Of a stretch of 64,000 nucleotides of DNA, positions 34,751-44,699 are shown piece after piece. The translations under genes and the position numbers were made by a program. Origin of the DNA: Actinoalloteichus fjordicus (lineage in GTDB: Bacteria; Actinomycetota; Actinomycetes; Mycobacteriales; Pseudonocardiaceae). The stretch lies in assembly GCF_001941625.1 (NCBI RefSeq), contig NZ_CP016076.1, positions 3,906,001 to 3,970,000 on the forward strand. The letters run 5' to 3'. Position 1 is the stretch's first letter. Each line of letters opens with the position of its first letter. The notes beneath the pieces were generated by a model, which was given only the letters and a program-made list of their open reading frames with translations, had not been told where the DNA came from and searched no databases.

Positions 34751-35658
34751 CTGGAGTCCGCTCCCCAAGTCAGCGTGACGCCCCCGTGGTTGACTCCGAA
34801 CTGCTGGCCGACTCGTGCGTTGCCCTGCGCGACATTGGAGACACGAACCGCTTCGCCGCCGGCATCGGCATTGCCGGGTTCGGCTTCCGATTGCTGGTCG
34901 TTGCGTGCTCCGGCCGCCTCGTCGATCGCTGCGGCGAGGGCGACGGCGAACGCCGCCGCGTTGCGCGCGGCGATGCGTTGCGAGCCCCGGCCGTCGGTCA
35001 GTTCCTTGGTCCCGTCTGCGTGATCGCTGATGGACCTGATGGTCACCATGGGCACGCTGCCGCTGAGATGTCCGGCGATGGCGAAGCCCGAGCTCTCCAT
35101 CTCGATCGCCACCGCGTCGTTGAAGTTCTCGCGAATCCTGGTCGCCACCGGCGAGGTTCCCGAGTTCAGTACGACGTCTCCGGCAGCGATCGGCTCGAAG
35201 TGGACGCTCGGCGCGACTCCCTCGCCCGGACCTGCGAGGCCGCCATACCAGGCGTCGCTCCTGGGCAGCCGACGAGCCACCTGCTCGAGTTCGTGTGAGG
35301 CGTCCCATGACCGTGGACGCACCAGGAAGGCGTGATCCTCGCTGCGCCCCCCGTGATAGGCGTGAATCTTGGTGCCCACCACGACATCACCGATCTCCAG
35401 CCAGGAGCGGAGTCCGCCTGCGACGCCGACGAACATCACCGCCCTCGGGGAGAACTCCGTGATCGCGCGTTCGGTGAGGGCGGCCGCGCCGAGGGTTCCC
35501 GGACCGGTCACGCCGAGCGCGACCCGCGTGGCCGACCGCCCGGCCGGTGAGCCGACGTCGAAGAGGGTCCCTGCTCGGTGTGGGTGCACCTCGACATCCA
35601 CCAGATGTTCGAGGACTGCCTGCTGTTCGACCGGCAACGCGGTCAGGATCACGATCAT
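34747..35658 (-). CDS. MTA/SAH nucleosidase-like protein with motif tail
   Basis: A 303-residue member of the purine nucleoside phosphorylase/MTA-SAH nucleosidase superfamily. The substrate-binding EMES (VAIEMESSGFA) and catalytic ISDHADG are intact, as is the GVAGGL phosphate/ribose loop. The last ~70 residues exceed the normal domain, are hydrophilic, and end in VGQQFGVNHGGVTL. GGGAG lies seven bases before the ATG; a longer in-frame start exists at 35709. Tailed nucleosidases of this superfamily act as nucleotide-destroying effectors in anti-phage systems such as Detocs. A housekeeping salvage role is less likely given the partner gene. Confidence 0.82.
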   Translation of the reverse strand: MIVILTALPVEQQAVLEHLVDVEVHPHRAGTLFDVGSPAGRSATRVALGVTGPGTLGAAALTERAITEFSPRAVMFVGVAGGLRSWLEIGDVVVGTKIHAYHGGRSEDHAFLVRPRSWDASHELEQVARRLPRSDAWYGGLAGPGEGVAPSVHFEPIAAGDVVLNSGTSPVATRIRENFNDAVAIEMESSGFAIAGHLSGSVPMVTIRSISDHADGTKELTDGRGSQRIAARNAAAFAVALAAAIDEAAGARNDQQSEAEPGNADAGGEAVRVSNVAQGNARVGQQFGVNHGGVTLTWGADSR

Positions 35659-35841
35659 CGCTCGTCTCCCATGAGGACCTCTCAGCCGAGGTCCGCTCGT
35701 TGTGCACAAGGGTGCGGGGGCGAGTCCGCGAGACGGCCCGAACGATCTGTGTCCACAGCGATCGGCCCCGTCCGATGGGGCCGATGTGCCTGCTGTGACG
35801 AAGATCAGCGCGGGAGGAGGCTAGCCGAGCCGGTTCCTTCT

Positions 35842-35854
35842 CGTCAATCTGACG
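35842..35854 (+). promoter_or_regulatory. Dyad operator candidate before the NrtR-like gene
   Basis: CGTCA-ATC-TGACG is a 13-bp inverted repeat ~100 bp upstream of the Nudix regulator gene. Read with its flank as GTCAATCTGACnnTAAC it matches the site before the opposite-strand Nudix gene at 15 of 17 positions. Confidence 0.6.
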
Positions 35855-35956
35855 CTAACGAGCCGCGCCGTAGGCCGACACGAGATAGCATGCGTCTGCG
35901 GCGAGCCGCTCCGGACACGCCGATTCCCGCCCGCCGCAGCATCCGAAAGCGACGTC

Positions 35957-36694
35957 ATGCCCGAGGCCCCATGGACGATCCCCTCGATCGCGATCGCCGT
36001 GGACCTCGCGGTGTTCACCGTCATGGACGGCATGTTCCAGATCATGCTCGTCGAACGCGGTGTCGAGCCGTATCGAGGTCTGCCCGCCCTGCCCGGCGGA
36101 TTCCTCCACGATGCCGGGGAGAGCCTCGACGCCGCAGCGGCGCGCGAACTGGCGGAGGAGACCGGTCTGGACGCATCCCGGCTTCACTGGGAACAGCTCG
36201 GCACGTATGGCGAACCGGATCGCGATCCACGGCAACGTGTCGTCACGGTCTGCTACCTCGCTTTCGTCGTCGGGACGGCGACACCGCAGGCAGGCGGCGA
36301 TGCTCGTGCCGCGTCCTGGGTTCCGACGTCCACCATCCTGAAAGGAGACACCCAGCTGGCCTTCGACCACCGCCAGATCATCGATGCGGCGGTCGAACGG
36401 GCGCGCAGCAAGCTTGAGTACACGACTCTCGCGGCAACCTTCTGTGACCCTGAGTTCACGGTCACCGACCTCCGCCAGGTGTACGAGATCGTGTGGGATG
36501 AGCATCTCGACCCGCGGAACTTCCATCGGAAGGTCACCGGTGTGACGGATTTCCTGGTTCCGACGGGACGACAGACGGTGCGACACGGAGGTCGCCCGGC
36601 AGCCCTCTTCCGGCGGGGTTCCGCCCATCTCCTCCACCCGGCGATGTTGCGCCCTTGTCCACCGAGACCGGCATCCGCCATCCAAACCTCCTGA
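35957..36694 (+). CDS. NrtR-like Nudix regulator
   Basis: 245 residues with an N-terminal Nudix domain and a C-terminal winged-helix-like domain (FTVTDLRQVYEIVWDEHLDPRNFHRKV, then RPAALFRRG), the layout of NrtR regulators. NrtR proteins bind ADP-ribose or related nucleotides and repress NAD-metabolism or sugar genes. The Nudix box GFLHDAGESLDAAAARELAEETG has one extra residue between the first Gly and Glu (Gx6E rather than Gx5E), so catalysis may be lost. Its 3' end overlaps the convergent Nudix gene by 161 bp. Confidence 0.85.
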   Translation: MPEAPWTIPSIAIAVDLAVFTVMDGMFQIMLVERGVEPYRGLPALPGGFLHDAGESLDAAAARELAEETGLDASRLHWEQLGTYGEPDRDPRQRVVTVCYLAFVVGTATPQAGGDARAASWVPTSTILKGDTQLAFDHRQIIDAAVERARSKLEYTTLAATFCDPEFTVTDLRQVYEIVWDEHLDPRNFHRKVTGVTDFLVPTGRQTVRHGGRPAALFRRGSAHLLHPAMLRPCPPRPASAIQTS

Positions 36695-37130
36695 AGACGG
36701 CGTCACCGATGATGTCCCGGTGGTCGAAGGCGAGTTCCTCGATCGCGAACAGTTCGGGCAGGCCGACCCACGCCGCCCGGCTCGCGTCGTCGCCCCCGAC
36801 GACCGGCGGCGCGCCGGGAAGGTAGCCGTGATGAGCCACGCTGACGACGGGGCCTCGAGGGTCCCGACCGGGTCGCCCATAGCAGCCGAACCGCTGCAGA
36901 CGATCTGCGGCCAGTAGAACCCCGGTCTCTTCGCAGAGCTCGCGGGCGGCGGCGTCCACCGGGCGCTCGCCCGGTTCGACGAATCCGCCCGGCAGCGCGA
37001 GCGCCGCCCGATACGGCTCCTTGGCGCGCTCCACGACGAGCACCGACAGCACGCCGGTCTCCTTGGTGAACAACACCACGTCCGCCGTCCACCGCGCGGC
37101 CTTCGACTTCGGTCGACAATGAGTGTTCAT
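36534..37130 (-). CDS. Nudix hydrolase
   Basis: About 198 residues with an intact Nudix box (GFVEPGERPVDAAARELCEETG) and no winged-helix domain. The last ~40 residues are Gly/Pro/Arg-rich and encoded antisense to the NrtR-like gene's 3' end. ATG 37130 or GTG 37139 may be the start. It is likely an ADP-ribose-type pyrophosphatase controlled by one of the flanking NrtR-like proteins, since the shared dyad lies 19 bases upstream. Confidence 0.8.
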   Translation of the reverse strand: MNTHCRPKSKAARWTADVVLFTKETGVLSVLVVERAKEPYRAALALPGGFVEPGERPVDAAARELCEETGVLLAADRLQRFGCYGRPGRDPRGPVVSVAHHGYLPGAPPVVGGDDASRAAWVGLPELFAIEELAFDHRDIIGDAVFRRFGWRMPVSVDKGATSPGGGDGRNPAGRGLPGDLRVAPSVVPSEPGNPSHR

Positions 37131-37149
37131 GGTGATCACGCTAGGTTAT

Positions 37150-37162
37150 TGTCAGATTGACA
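37150..37162 (-). promoter_or_regulatory. Dyad operator candidate before the Nudix hydrolase gene
   Basis: TGTCA-GAT-TGACA is a perfect-armed 13-bp inverted repeat; its inner 11 bases are the exact reverse complement of the 35842 site. A second, perfect 12-bp palindrome TCAAGTACTTGA follows at 37163-37174. On the minus strand a TAACCT -10-like hexamer adjoins, so binding would block transcription. Confidence 0.6.
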
Positions 37163-37314
37163 TCAAGTACTTGACCAGCCCCTCCAACCGGAGCATCCTC
37201 TTATGGTCTCGTTGACCACAAGGGGTGATCCGGTTCGGTGTCCATCTGGTCTCGGCGTCTGCGCGCTGGCGGGCGCCCCCAGAAGCAACTCGTCGGCCTG
37301 GCAGCTCCGCCGAC

Positions 37315-38022
37315 TCACGAGGCCGCCGGCCGGGGCCTCATCATCGGCGGCGTCAGGGTTGCCGCATCGCCCGCCCGGAACAAGGCGGCAGGCCTTCCGT
37401 TGACGGTGGCACGTCTACGGCCCGTCGCGATGACGAAACCTTCTGCCTCGGTGACCTTGCGGTGGAAGTTGGATCTGTCCAATTCGACCCCCCACACGCG
37501 CTCGTACACCTCCCGAAGATCACTGATCGTGAACTCTGGAGGGCAGAAGGCGGTGGCGATGGTGCGGAACTGCAGCTCCGCACGAGCCAGTTCCAGCGCG
37601 TCTCGGAGGATCTCATCGTGGTCGAAGGCAAGGCCGTCAGCGAGTGTGCGGACCTCGGCGATCGGCAGCCACCGTGCCGTTCGGGCATCCGATCCTGCGG
37701 ACGGGAGTGGAAGGTCCGGAGCGATGGCCAGGTGAGCGCACGTGACCACCCTCGGACGACGCGGATCGCGATCCGGCCTGGAGTAGACGCCGACCTGCTG
37801 GAGATACAGCGTCGCGGCGTCGACTCCAGTCTCCTCCGACAGCTCTCGCGCCGCAGTCTGCTCGATACTCTCGTCACCACGCAGGAATCCCCCCGGCAAC
37901 GCGAAACGCCCGAGGAACGGCTCGTTGCCCCGCTCCACGACGAGCAGACACAGTGCTCCGTCTCGGATGGTCAGGATCACGAGGTCTGCGGTGAACATGA
38001 GGACCTGGCGGGCGCGGCTCAT
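37315..38022 (-). CDS. NrtR-like Nudix regulator, second copy
   Basis: 235 residues with the same architecture as the first NrtR-like protein. The Nudix box GFLRGDESIEQTAARELSEETG has canonical Gx5E spacing. The C-terminal winged helix is FTISDLREVYERVWGVELDRSNFHRKV. It is closely related to the 35957 product, so the two are probably paralogues separated by the simple Nudix enzyme. No copy of the shared dyad was seen before its own start. Confidence 0.85.
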   Translation of the reverse strand: MSRARQVLMFTADLVILTIRDGALCLLVVERGNEPFLGRFALPGGFLRGDESIEQTAARELSEETGVDAATLYLQQVGVYSRPDRDPRRPRVVTCAHLAIAPDLPLPSAGSDARTARWLPIAEVRTLADGLAFDHDEILRDALELARAELQFRTIATAFCPPEFTISDLREVYERVWGVELDRSNFHRKVTEAEGFVIATGRRRATVNGRPAALFRAGDAATLTPPMMRPRPAAS

Positions 38023-38330
38023 GCCGGGGAGGGTACTGAGCGCGAAGGCCTCGACCCCCGTGGAAGGCCTGCTCAGGACGAAGAGAACGGGAGCTGCCCG
38101 ATGATTCGGTCGGCGCTGTCGCCGGTCCAGGACCGGGCCGTCAGCACGACCCGCGCCCGCCGAACAGGCGGGCTCTCGCTCGGCCCAGCCACCCGGCGGC
38201 GAACACCAGGTCGCGCACCTGACCGCGAAGGCCCGCGACCGGTGGTCCGGCCGCCGCCCTCGGCCAGACCACGACGTCTCGCAGGCGCGACCGCCTGCGC
38301 TGCGACGCCCACCGTGAGCAGGACCTCAGG
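38023..38330. other. Gap between NrtR-like and formate dehydrogenase genes
   Basis: About 300 bp without a supported gene or clear signal. Confidence 0.45.
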
Positions 38331-39488
38331 TCACGTCGTGTACGACCGAGATCCCGACCCGGCCAGGTGCCCCTGGTCGACGATCAGATACTCGTCACGG
38401 ATCGGCGTTCCCGCCAGCCAGTTCTCCAGGATCTCCCGCGTGGCGGCGGCATATCGCGCCTGTGCCGACAACGTCGTTCCCGAGACGTGCGGGGTCATGC
38501 CCTGATGCGGCATGTTCCGCCAGGGGTGGTCGGCAGGCGGCGGCTGCGGGTACCACACGTCGCCCGCGTAGCCCGCGAGGCGACCGCTCTCCACGGCCCG
38601 GACCACGGCGTCTCGGTCGCAGATGGCGGCGCGCGCGGTGTTGACGAGGTAGGAGCCTCGCTTCATCGACCCGATCAGCTCATCGTCGAAGAGCCCCTTC
38701 GTCTCGGGATGCAGCGGCGCATGGATCGACAGCACGTCGACGGCGGACGCCAGCGAGCGGACGTCCTCGTGAAAGACCAGGTTCAGTTCCTCCTCCAGCT
38801 CGATGGGCAGCCGATTCTTGTCCGTGTAGTGCAGCGTGACGTCGAACGGCGCGAGTCGGCGCAGGACGGCGACGCCGATGCGGCCCGCCGCCATCACCCC
38901 GACCGCCATGCCCTCGAGGTCGTAGGAACGCTGCGCGGCGTCGGCGATGTGCCAGCCCCGATCGTCGGTGACCAGGCGATGCGCGGGCAGGTAATCCCGG
39001 ACCAGGGCCAGGATCTGCATGACGGCGTGCTCGGCGACGCTGATGCTGTTCGAGTACGTCGCCTCCGCCACCGTGACCTTGTTCTCGACGGCGGCCTTCA
39101 GATCGACGTGGTCCGAGCCGATCCCGGCGGTGATCGCGAGCCTCAAGCGGGGCGCCTTCGCGATCAGGTCCGAGGTGAGGTAGGCGGGCCAGAACGGCTG
39201 CGAGATCACCACGTCGGCGTCGGGCAACTCCCGCTCGAACACCGAGTCGGGACCTTCCTTGTCGGAGGTGACGACGAACTCGTGTCCGGCCCGTTCGAGG
39301 AAGTTCCGGAGCCCGAGACCCCCCGAGACGCTGCCGACCAGTTCGCCAGGGCGGAAGTCGAGGCCCTCGGGCGTGGGCGTCGACTGACCGTCGGGATAAC
39401 GATCGATCGTCGGGATGTCGTCCCGCGCATATCGCGGCGGAAAGCCGTCTGCCGGGTCGTCGTAGAGGACGCAGAGAATCTTCGCCAT
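38331..39488 (-). CDS. fdh: NAD-dependent formate dehydrogenase
   Basis: 385 residues of the D-2-hydroxyacid dehydrogenase superfamily with formate-dehydrogenase hallmarks. The N-terminal MAKILCVLYDDP is followed by an insertion up to VSGGLGLRNFLE. SQPFWPAYL holds the active-site Pro, TAGIGSDHVDL the substrate loop, and GVMAAGRIG the NAD site. Catalytic Arg lies in HPETKG-NTARA context, and the His in MTPHVSGTTLSAQARY. It oxidises formate to CO2 with NAD+. It is divergent from rpiB with nearly 400 bp between. ATG 39488 is chosen because the family begins there. Confidence 0.93.
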   Translation of the reverse strand: MAKILCVLYDDPADGFPPRYARDDIPTIDRYPDGQSTPTPEGLDFRPGELVGSVSGGLGLRNFLERAGHEFVVTSDKEGPDSVFERELPDADVVISQPFWPAYLTSDLIAKAPRLRLAITAGIGSDHVDLKAAVENKVTVAEATYSNSISVAEHAVMQILALVRDYLPAHRLVTDDRGWHIADAAQRSYDLEGMAVGVMAAGRIGVAVLRRLAPFDVTLHYTDKNRLPIELEEELNLVFHEDVRSLASAVDVLSIHAPLHPETKGLFDDELIGSMKRGSYLVNTARAAICDRDAVVRAVESGRLAGYAGDVWYPQPPPADHPWRNMPHQGMTPHVSGTTLSAQARYAAATREILENWLAGTPIRDEYLIVDQGHLAGSGSRSYTT

Positions 39489-39882
39489 GTGCTTCTTCCT
39501 CCTCACACGCGGACTGTCTTCCTGCCTACCCACTGACCGCGGCCGACAATCATCGCGCGATGCTGCCCCGTCGTGCCGACGGACCACTGCCGAGCGCAAC
39601 GGCGCCCGTGACCTGGCACGAAAATGTCCTGGAGCTGTCGGAATCCGACCGGTGGTCCGACGGCGACGGTCCGACTCCGATCGCGGTCCGCGAGGGCGAA
39701 CCGGCACAGAGCGGCCCCACGGTGTCGCACCGGCCTGCGTGTGCCGACCGTCGTCGCTGAATCCGCGCCGATAGACGACCGATGCCCCGGCACTCTGGCA
39801 GCTCTGAAGACGACAGCCCTGAAGACGACGGGCCCGAACACCGCCGGGTCCGAACACGCTGCGCCGACGGGAAGGACCGACC
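39489..39882. other. Divergent promoter region, fdh and rpiB
   Basis: No gene is supported. An 11-bp direct repeat CTGAAGACGAC occurs at 39804 and 39819, about 55 bases before the rpiB start. Confidence 0.45.
39804..39829 (+). repeat. Direct repeat before rpiB
   Basis: Two identical copies of CTGAAGACGAC with 15-bp period. They could be an operator of the rpiB-transporter pair; there is no further support. Confidence 0.3.
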
Positions 39883-40353
39883 ATGAGGATCGCGCTGGGC
39901 AACGACCACGCTGGCTACCCGCTCAAGAATCACGTCGCCTCGGTGCTGCGTCGTCTCGGCCACGAGGTCGCCGATCACGGCACCGAGGACGACGCGCCGG
40001 TGGACTTCCCGGACATCACCTTCGCGACCTGCGACGCGGTCCGTCGAGGCGAGGCGGACCGAGCCGTGCTGGTGTGCGGCACGGGCGTCGGCGCCGTGAT
40101 GGCGGCGAACAAGATCTCGGGCATCCGCTGCGCACTCGGACACGACGTCTACTCGGCGCACCAGAGCGTGGAGCACGACGACGCCAACGCGATCGCCATG
40201 GGCGCGTGGCTGATCGGCCCGGCGACCGCCGCCGAGGTGCTGGAGTCCTTCCTCGGCGCCCGCTTCGACGACGACGCCGACACGATTCGACGGGTCGCGA
40301 AGCTGCGCGAGCTGGAGCTGCGGTCGGCACGGGAGCTGACCGCATCCGACTGA
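39883..40353 (+). CDS. rpiB: Ribose-5-phosphate isomerase B / LacAB-RpiB family
   Basis: 156 residues with GNDHAG at the N-terminus, the active-site cysteine in VLVCGTGVG (Cys66 region) and GIRCALGHDVYSA. The family interconverts ribose- and ribulose-5-phosphate or related aldose/ketose phosphates. GGAAGGA precedes the ATG. It is followed after 49 bp by a transporter gene and may serve a sugar- or polyol-specific pathway rather than the housekeeping pentose pathway. Confidence 0.9.
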   Translation: MRIALGNDHAGYPLKNHVASVLRRLGHEVADHGTEDDAPVDFPDITFATCDAVRRGEADRAVLVCGTGVGAVMAANKISGIRCALGHDVYSAHQSVEHDDANAIAMGAWLIGPATAAEVLESFLGARFDDDADTIRRVAKLRELELRSARELTASD

Positions 40354-40402
40354 GCTCCTTCGGTCAGCACCGCCGATCCAGCAGAGCGAAGGAGTCAGGC
40401 CC

Positions 40403-41746
40403 ATGACAGCGGACGCCGACAGCAGACGCCGCGCGGCACACGGGACACCCGGAAAGCTCAAGACGGCACTGGCCTCGGCGGCCGGGACCTGCGTGGAGAA
40501 CTACGACTTCATCGCCTACGGCACCGCCGCCGCGCTCTACTTCGACGACGTCTTCTTCCCCGAGTTCGACCCGGTCGTAGGCACTCTGTTGTCGTTCGCG
40601 ACCCTCGGCGTCGGCTTCTTGATGCGCCCGATCGGCGGGGCACTCGGCGGCTATCTCGGCGACCGCTTCGGCCGCAAGCCCGTCCTCGTCGCGGCCCTGC
40701 TGGTGATGGGCGTCGCCACGATGCTGATCGGCTTCCTGCCCACCTACCAGCAGGTCGGCATCTTGGCGCCGATCCTGTTGCTGCTCATCCGGATCATCCA
40801 GGGACTCGCCTTCGGCGCCGAGTGGGGCGGCGCCGTGACGATGGCCTTCGAGCACGCGCCGTGGCGACGACGAGGCCTGTTCGCCTCGATTCCCCAGGCG
40901 GGCAACCCGCTCGGCATCGCGCTGGCCAACATCGCCTTCCTCGCCTCGGTGGCCCTGGACGGCGACTGGGCCTGGCGCGTGCCGTTCCTGGCGAGCAGCG
41001 TGCTCATCGTCGTAGGGCTCGTCGTCCGGCTGAAGCTGTCCGAGTCGCCGGAGTTCGAGGAGAGCCGCGACCAGGGAACGCTGGTGAAGAACCCGTTGAC
41101 CTCGGTGATCAGGAACGACTGGCGCAACATCCTGCGGATCATCGCCCTGCGGGTCGTCGAGTCCTGCGCCTACTACCTGACGGCCACCTATCTGCTCGCC
41201 TATGTCACCGGCCGGGACGCGGGCGACCGACCCGCCGCGCTCACCGCGCTGGTGGCGGCGAGTCTGCTGGCCGTGGGAGTCACGGTCTTCGCGGGCTGGC
41301 TCACCGACCGCGTCGGCAGACGCCGCGTGTACCTCACGGCCTGCCTGCTGGCGATCGGGTTCGGCATCCCGATGTTCCTGTTGGCCAACGCCGCCACGCA
41401 GGTGTCCCTGCTGCTGGCGATGGGCATCGGCATCGGTGTCATCCATGCCCTGCTCACCGGCACCCAGGGTGCGTGGTTCGCCGAGCTGTTCCGGGCGAAC
41501 ACCCGGACCTCGGGAGCGTCGATCGGCTATCAGGTGGCGGCGTCGATCGCGGGCTTCGCCCCCTTCGTCGCCGTGCTGTTGGAGAACGAGTTCGGTTGGG
41601 GCGGCCCGGCGAGCTTCTACCTGTTCGTCGCCTCGATCGGCATCGTGGGCGTGCTGGCGACGCAGGAGACCTGGAGCGCCGCCCGCCGCGCCGAGGTGGA
41701 GGCGTTCATCGCGACCGATCCGCAGCAGGGGGCGGGAGATCGGTGA
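40403..41746 (+). CDS. MFS transporter, metabolite:H+ symporter (MHS) type
   Basis: 447 residues, twelve predicted spans. The MHS-family signature is clear: CVENYDFIAYGTAAALYF in span 1, FLMRPIGGALGGYLGDRFGRKPVL, and RIIQGLAFGAEWGGAV. MHS carriers import organic acids, betaine, proline or shikimate with protons. AAGGAG lies before the ATG. Probably co-transcribed with rpiB; the substrate cannot be deduced. Confidence 0.9.
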   Translation: MTADADSRRRAAHGTPGKLKTALASAAGTCVENYDFIAYGTAAALYFDDVFFPEFDPVVGTLLSFATLGVGFLMRPIGGALGGYLGDRFGRKPVLVAALLVMGVATMLIGFLPTYQQVGILAPILLLLIRIIQGLAFGAEWGGAVTMAFEHAPWRRRGLFASIPQAGNPLGIALANIAFLASVALDGDWAWRVPFLASSVLIVVGLVVRLKLSESPEFEESRDQGTLVKNPLTSVIRNDWRNILRIIALRVVESCAYYLTATYLLAYVTGRDAGDRPAALTALVAASLLAVGVTVFAGWLTDRVGRRRVYLTACLLAIGFGIPMFLLANAATQVSLLLAMGIGIGVIHALLTGTQGAWFAELFRANTRTSGASIGYQVAASIAGFAPFVAVLLENEFGWGGPASFYLFVASIGIVGVLATQETWSAARRAEVEAFIATDPQQGAGDR

Positions 41747-42001
41747 GGATTGGTCATCGGCATCACCCCGTCTGACCATGGACTCGATGAGCGGCAGCGC
41801 CGTTGCACAGGCAGGCACTGTGGAGATGTCGACTCGCGCTGCCGTTCCCTACCCAGCCCGAGCACACCGCCACAGCCCTCGCCGGAGACCAGCCGGACGA
41901 TCACCGCTGCCTGCGGCGAGAGGTCGGCATCGAAACCGTGGCCGCCTTCCCGCGCGTGCAACGGGAGTCGACGCGTGTCGTCGGCTCCCGCGACCACGAC
42001 A
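41747..42001. other. Gap between convergent MFS and argG genes
   Basis: The gap to 42133 has no supported gene; a hairpin at 42002-42033 is its main feature. Confidence 0.45.
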
Positions 42002-42033
42002 GTCCGGTGCACGCCTGTCGGTGTGCACCGGAC
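42002..42033. terminator. Bidirectional terminator hairpin
   Basis: GTCCGGTGCAC and GTGCACCGGAC are perfect 11-bp arms around a 10-base loop between convergent genes. Confidence 0.6.
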
Positions 42034-42133
42034 CGCCCGGACAGTCGAGCCGCAGTGGCTTCGGAAGGTACTCGCTCGCGGGCGGCGCACGTCGTGCCGG
42101 CAGTGAGCACCGGCCCTCCGCTCGACCCACCGC

Positions 42134-43619
<1,486 letters not shown>

Positions 43620-43835
43620 GCCCGACCGCGCAACGCCGCCCGATGCCCGAGCCGCAGCCGAACCGGACCCCGACAGCCCGGAGTGCGCCGACGGGTCGCG
43701 GCCGTCCGGACGACGGAGGCCGAGACGAACGATCTGTGGCGGAAAATTTCCAACCAGATATGACGGTCGTGGCAACCTCGGCGGTCAAGCATGCGTCTCA
43801 ACTCATGAAGGACCATGACCGACAGGAGGACCGCA

Positions 43836-44345
43836 ATGAATCGACGTAGCGTGCTTGTGCCCGCGATGCTGGCAGCCGGCGGCCTGTTCCTGGCCGCGTG
43901 TGGACAGACCGAGTCCGATCAGGATGCGGTGCCTGCGGACGACACCGCCGCCGAGGCTCCGGCGAGCGGCGGCCTGACCGAGGACAGCACCCCGTCCGAC
44001 GACGGCAGCCCGACCGACGCCAGTGGAGCGGCCGATCCCACCGGTCCGGGCGAGGACGGCTTGGAACCGGTCGACTGCGGCGAGATCGAACTCGACGCGG
44101 GCACCACGCACAACCTGATCGCCCTGCCCTCGGCGGGCGGCGTGGTCGGCTGCACCGAGGCGTTCAACGTGATCGACGAGTTCATCCAGCTGCCCGACGA
44201 GGAGAAGGCGGAGGCCGCCCTCGGCAACGTCGAACTCTCCGACGGCTGGTCCTGCACCATCGACGACGGTGCGACGGCCGGGGTCGGCTGCGTCCAGGGC
44301 CAGATGGCGGACGACTTCGAGTTCGCCTTCCAGACCCAGCCGTGA
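43836..44345 (+). CDS. Small secreted lipoprotein
   Basis: 169 residues. The lipobox LAAC lies near residue 21 (GGLFLAACGQ). A Ser/Asp/Thr/Pro-rich tether of about 55 residues follows, then a compact domain with four cysteines (VDCGEIELD, VVGCTEAF, WSCTIDD, VGCVQGQ), possibly two disulfides. I do not recognise the domain. ATG 43836 is chosen over 43815 because AGGAGG lies six bases ahead of it and the signal peptide then has normal length. Confidence 0.8.
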   Translation: MNRRSVLVPAMLAAGGLFLAACGQTESDQDAVPADDTAAEAPASGGLTEDSTPSDDGSPTDASGAADPTGPGEDGLEPVDCGEIELDAGTTHNLIALPSAGGVVGCTEAFNVIDEFIQLPDEEKAEAALGNVELSDGWSCTIDDGATAGVGCVQGQMADDFEFAFQTQP

Positions 44346-44483
44346 TCGGCGGGCTGGGCGGTGGCGACGGCGACCGGCCTGCCAGAGCACGTCGTCGCAG
44401 ATGCAGGCAGCGATCGGGTCTGAGCTGAGCCTCGAGATCGGCGTGACCGAGCAGCTCCGTGGTCGGCGACGGCGTTCGGGGAT

Positions 44484-44516
44484 CGGGCGCGGTGAGATTC
44501 GAACTCACCGCGCCCG
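44484..44516. terminator. tRNA-minihelix-like perfect hairpin
   Basis: Arms 44484-44496 and 44504-44516 pair perfectly over 13 bp. On the minus strand the loop is TTCGAAT closed by G-C, exactly a tRNA T-loop, with a GTGAG/CTCAC T-stem directly continued by a 7-bp acceptor-like stem. No D- or anticodon arm is present. It may serve as terminator for the lipoprotein gene or be a tRNA remnant. Confidence 0.5.
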
Positions 44517-44620
44517 GCCCTGTCGTCAACGGACAAGCCAATCCGGCGGCGATGACCTCCGCACCCGATCACCTTTCGTCGCTCGATCAGTGCAACTGTC
44601 AGCGATTCGGATGAATGATC

Positions 44621-44650
44621 TTGACGATGGGCTGAGCCGATCCGCATAAT
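44621..44650 (+). promoter_or_regulatory. Promoter of the small secreted peptide gene
   Basis: TTGACG (44621-44626) and CATAAT (44645-44650) with an 18-bp spacer, close to the housekeeping sigma consensus and among the best matches in the window. The start site would give a leader of about 43 bases. Confidence 0.6.
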
Positions 44651-44699
44651 CGTCCACCGAAACGGCCGCACCCCGGCGGCTATTATCGATCGGAGCGGA

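Noticed and set aside
44484-44516. Complete tRNA gene
   Set aside because: Only T-arm and acceptor-like stems exist, directly adjacent; no D arm, anticodon arm or CCA-proximal consensus.
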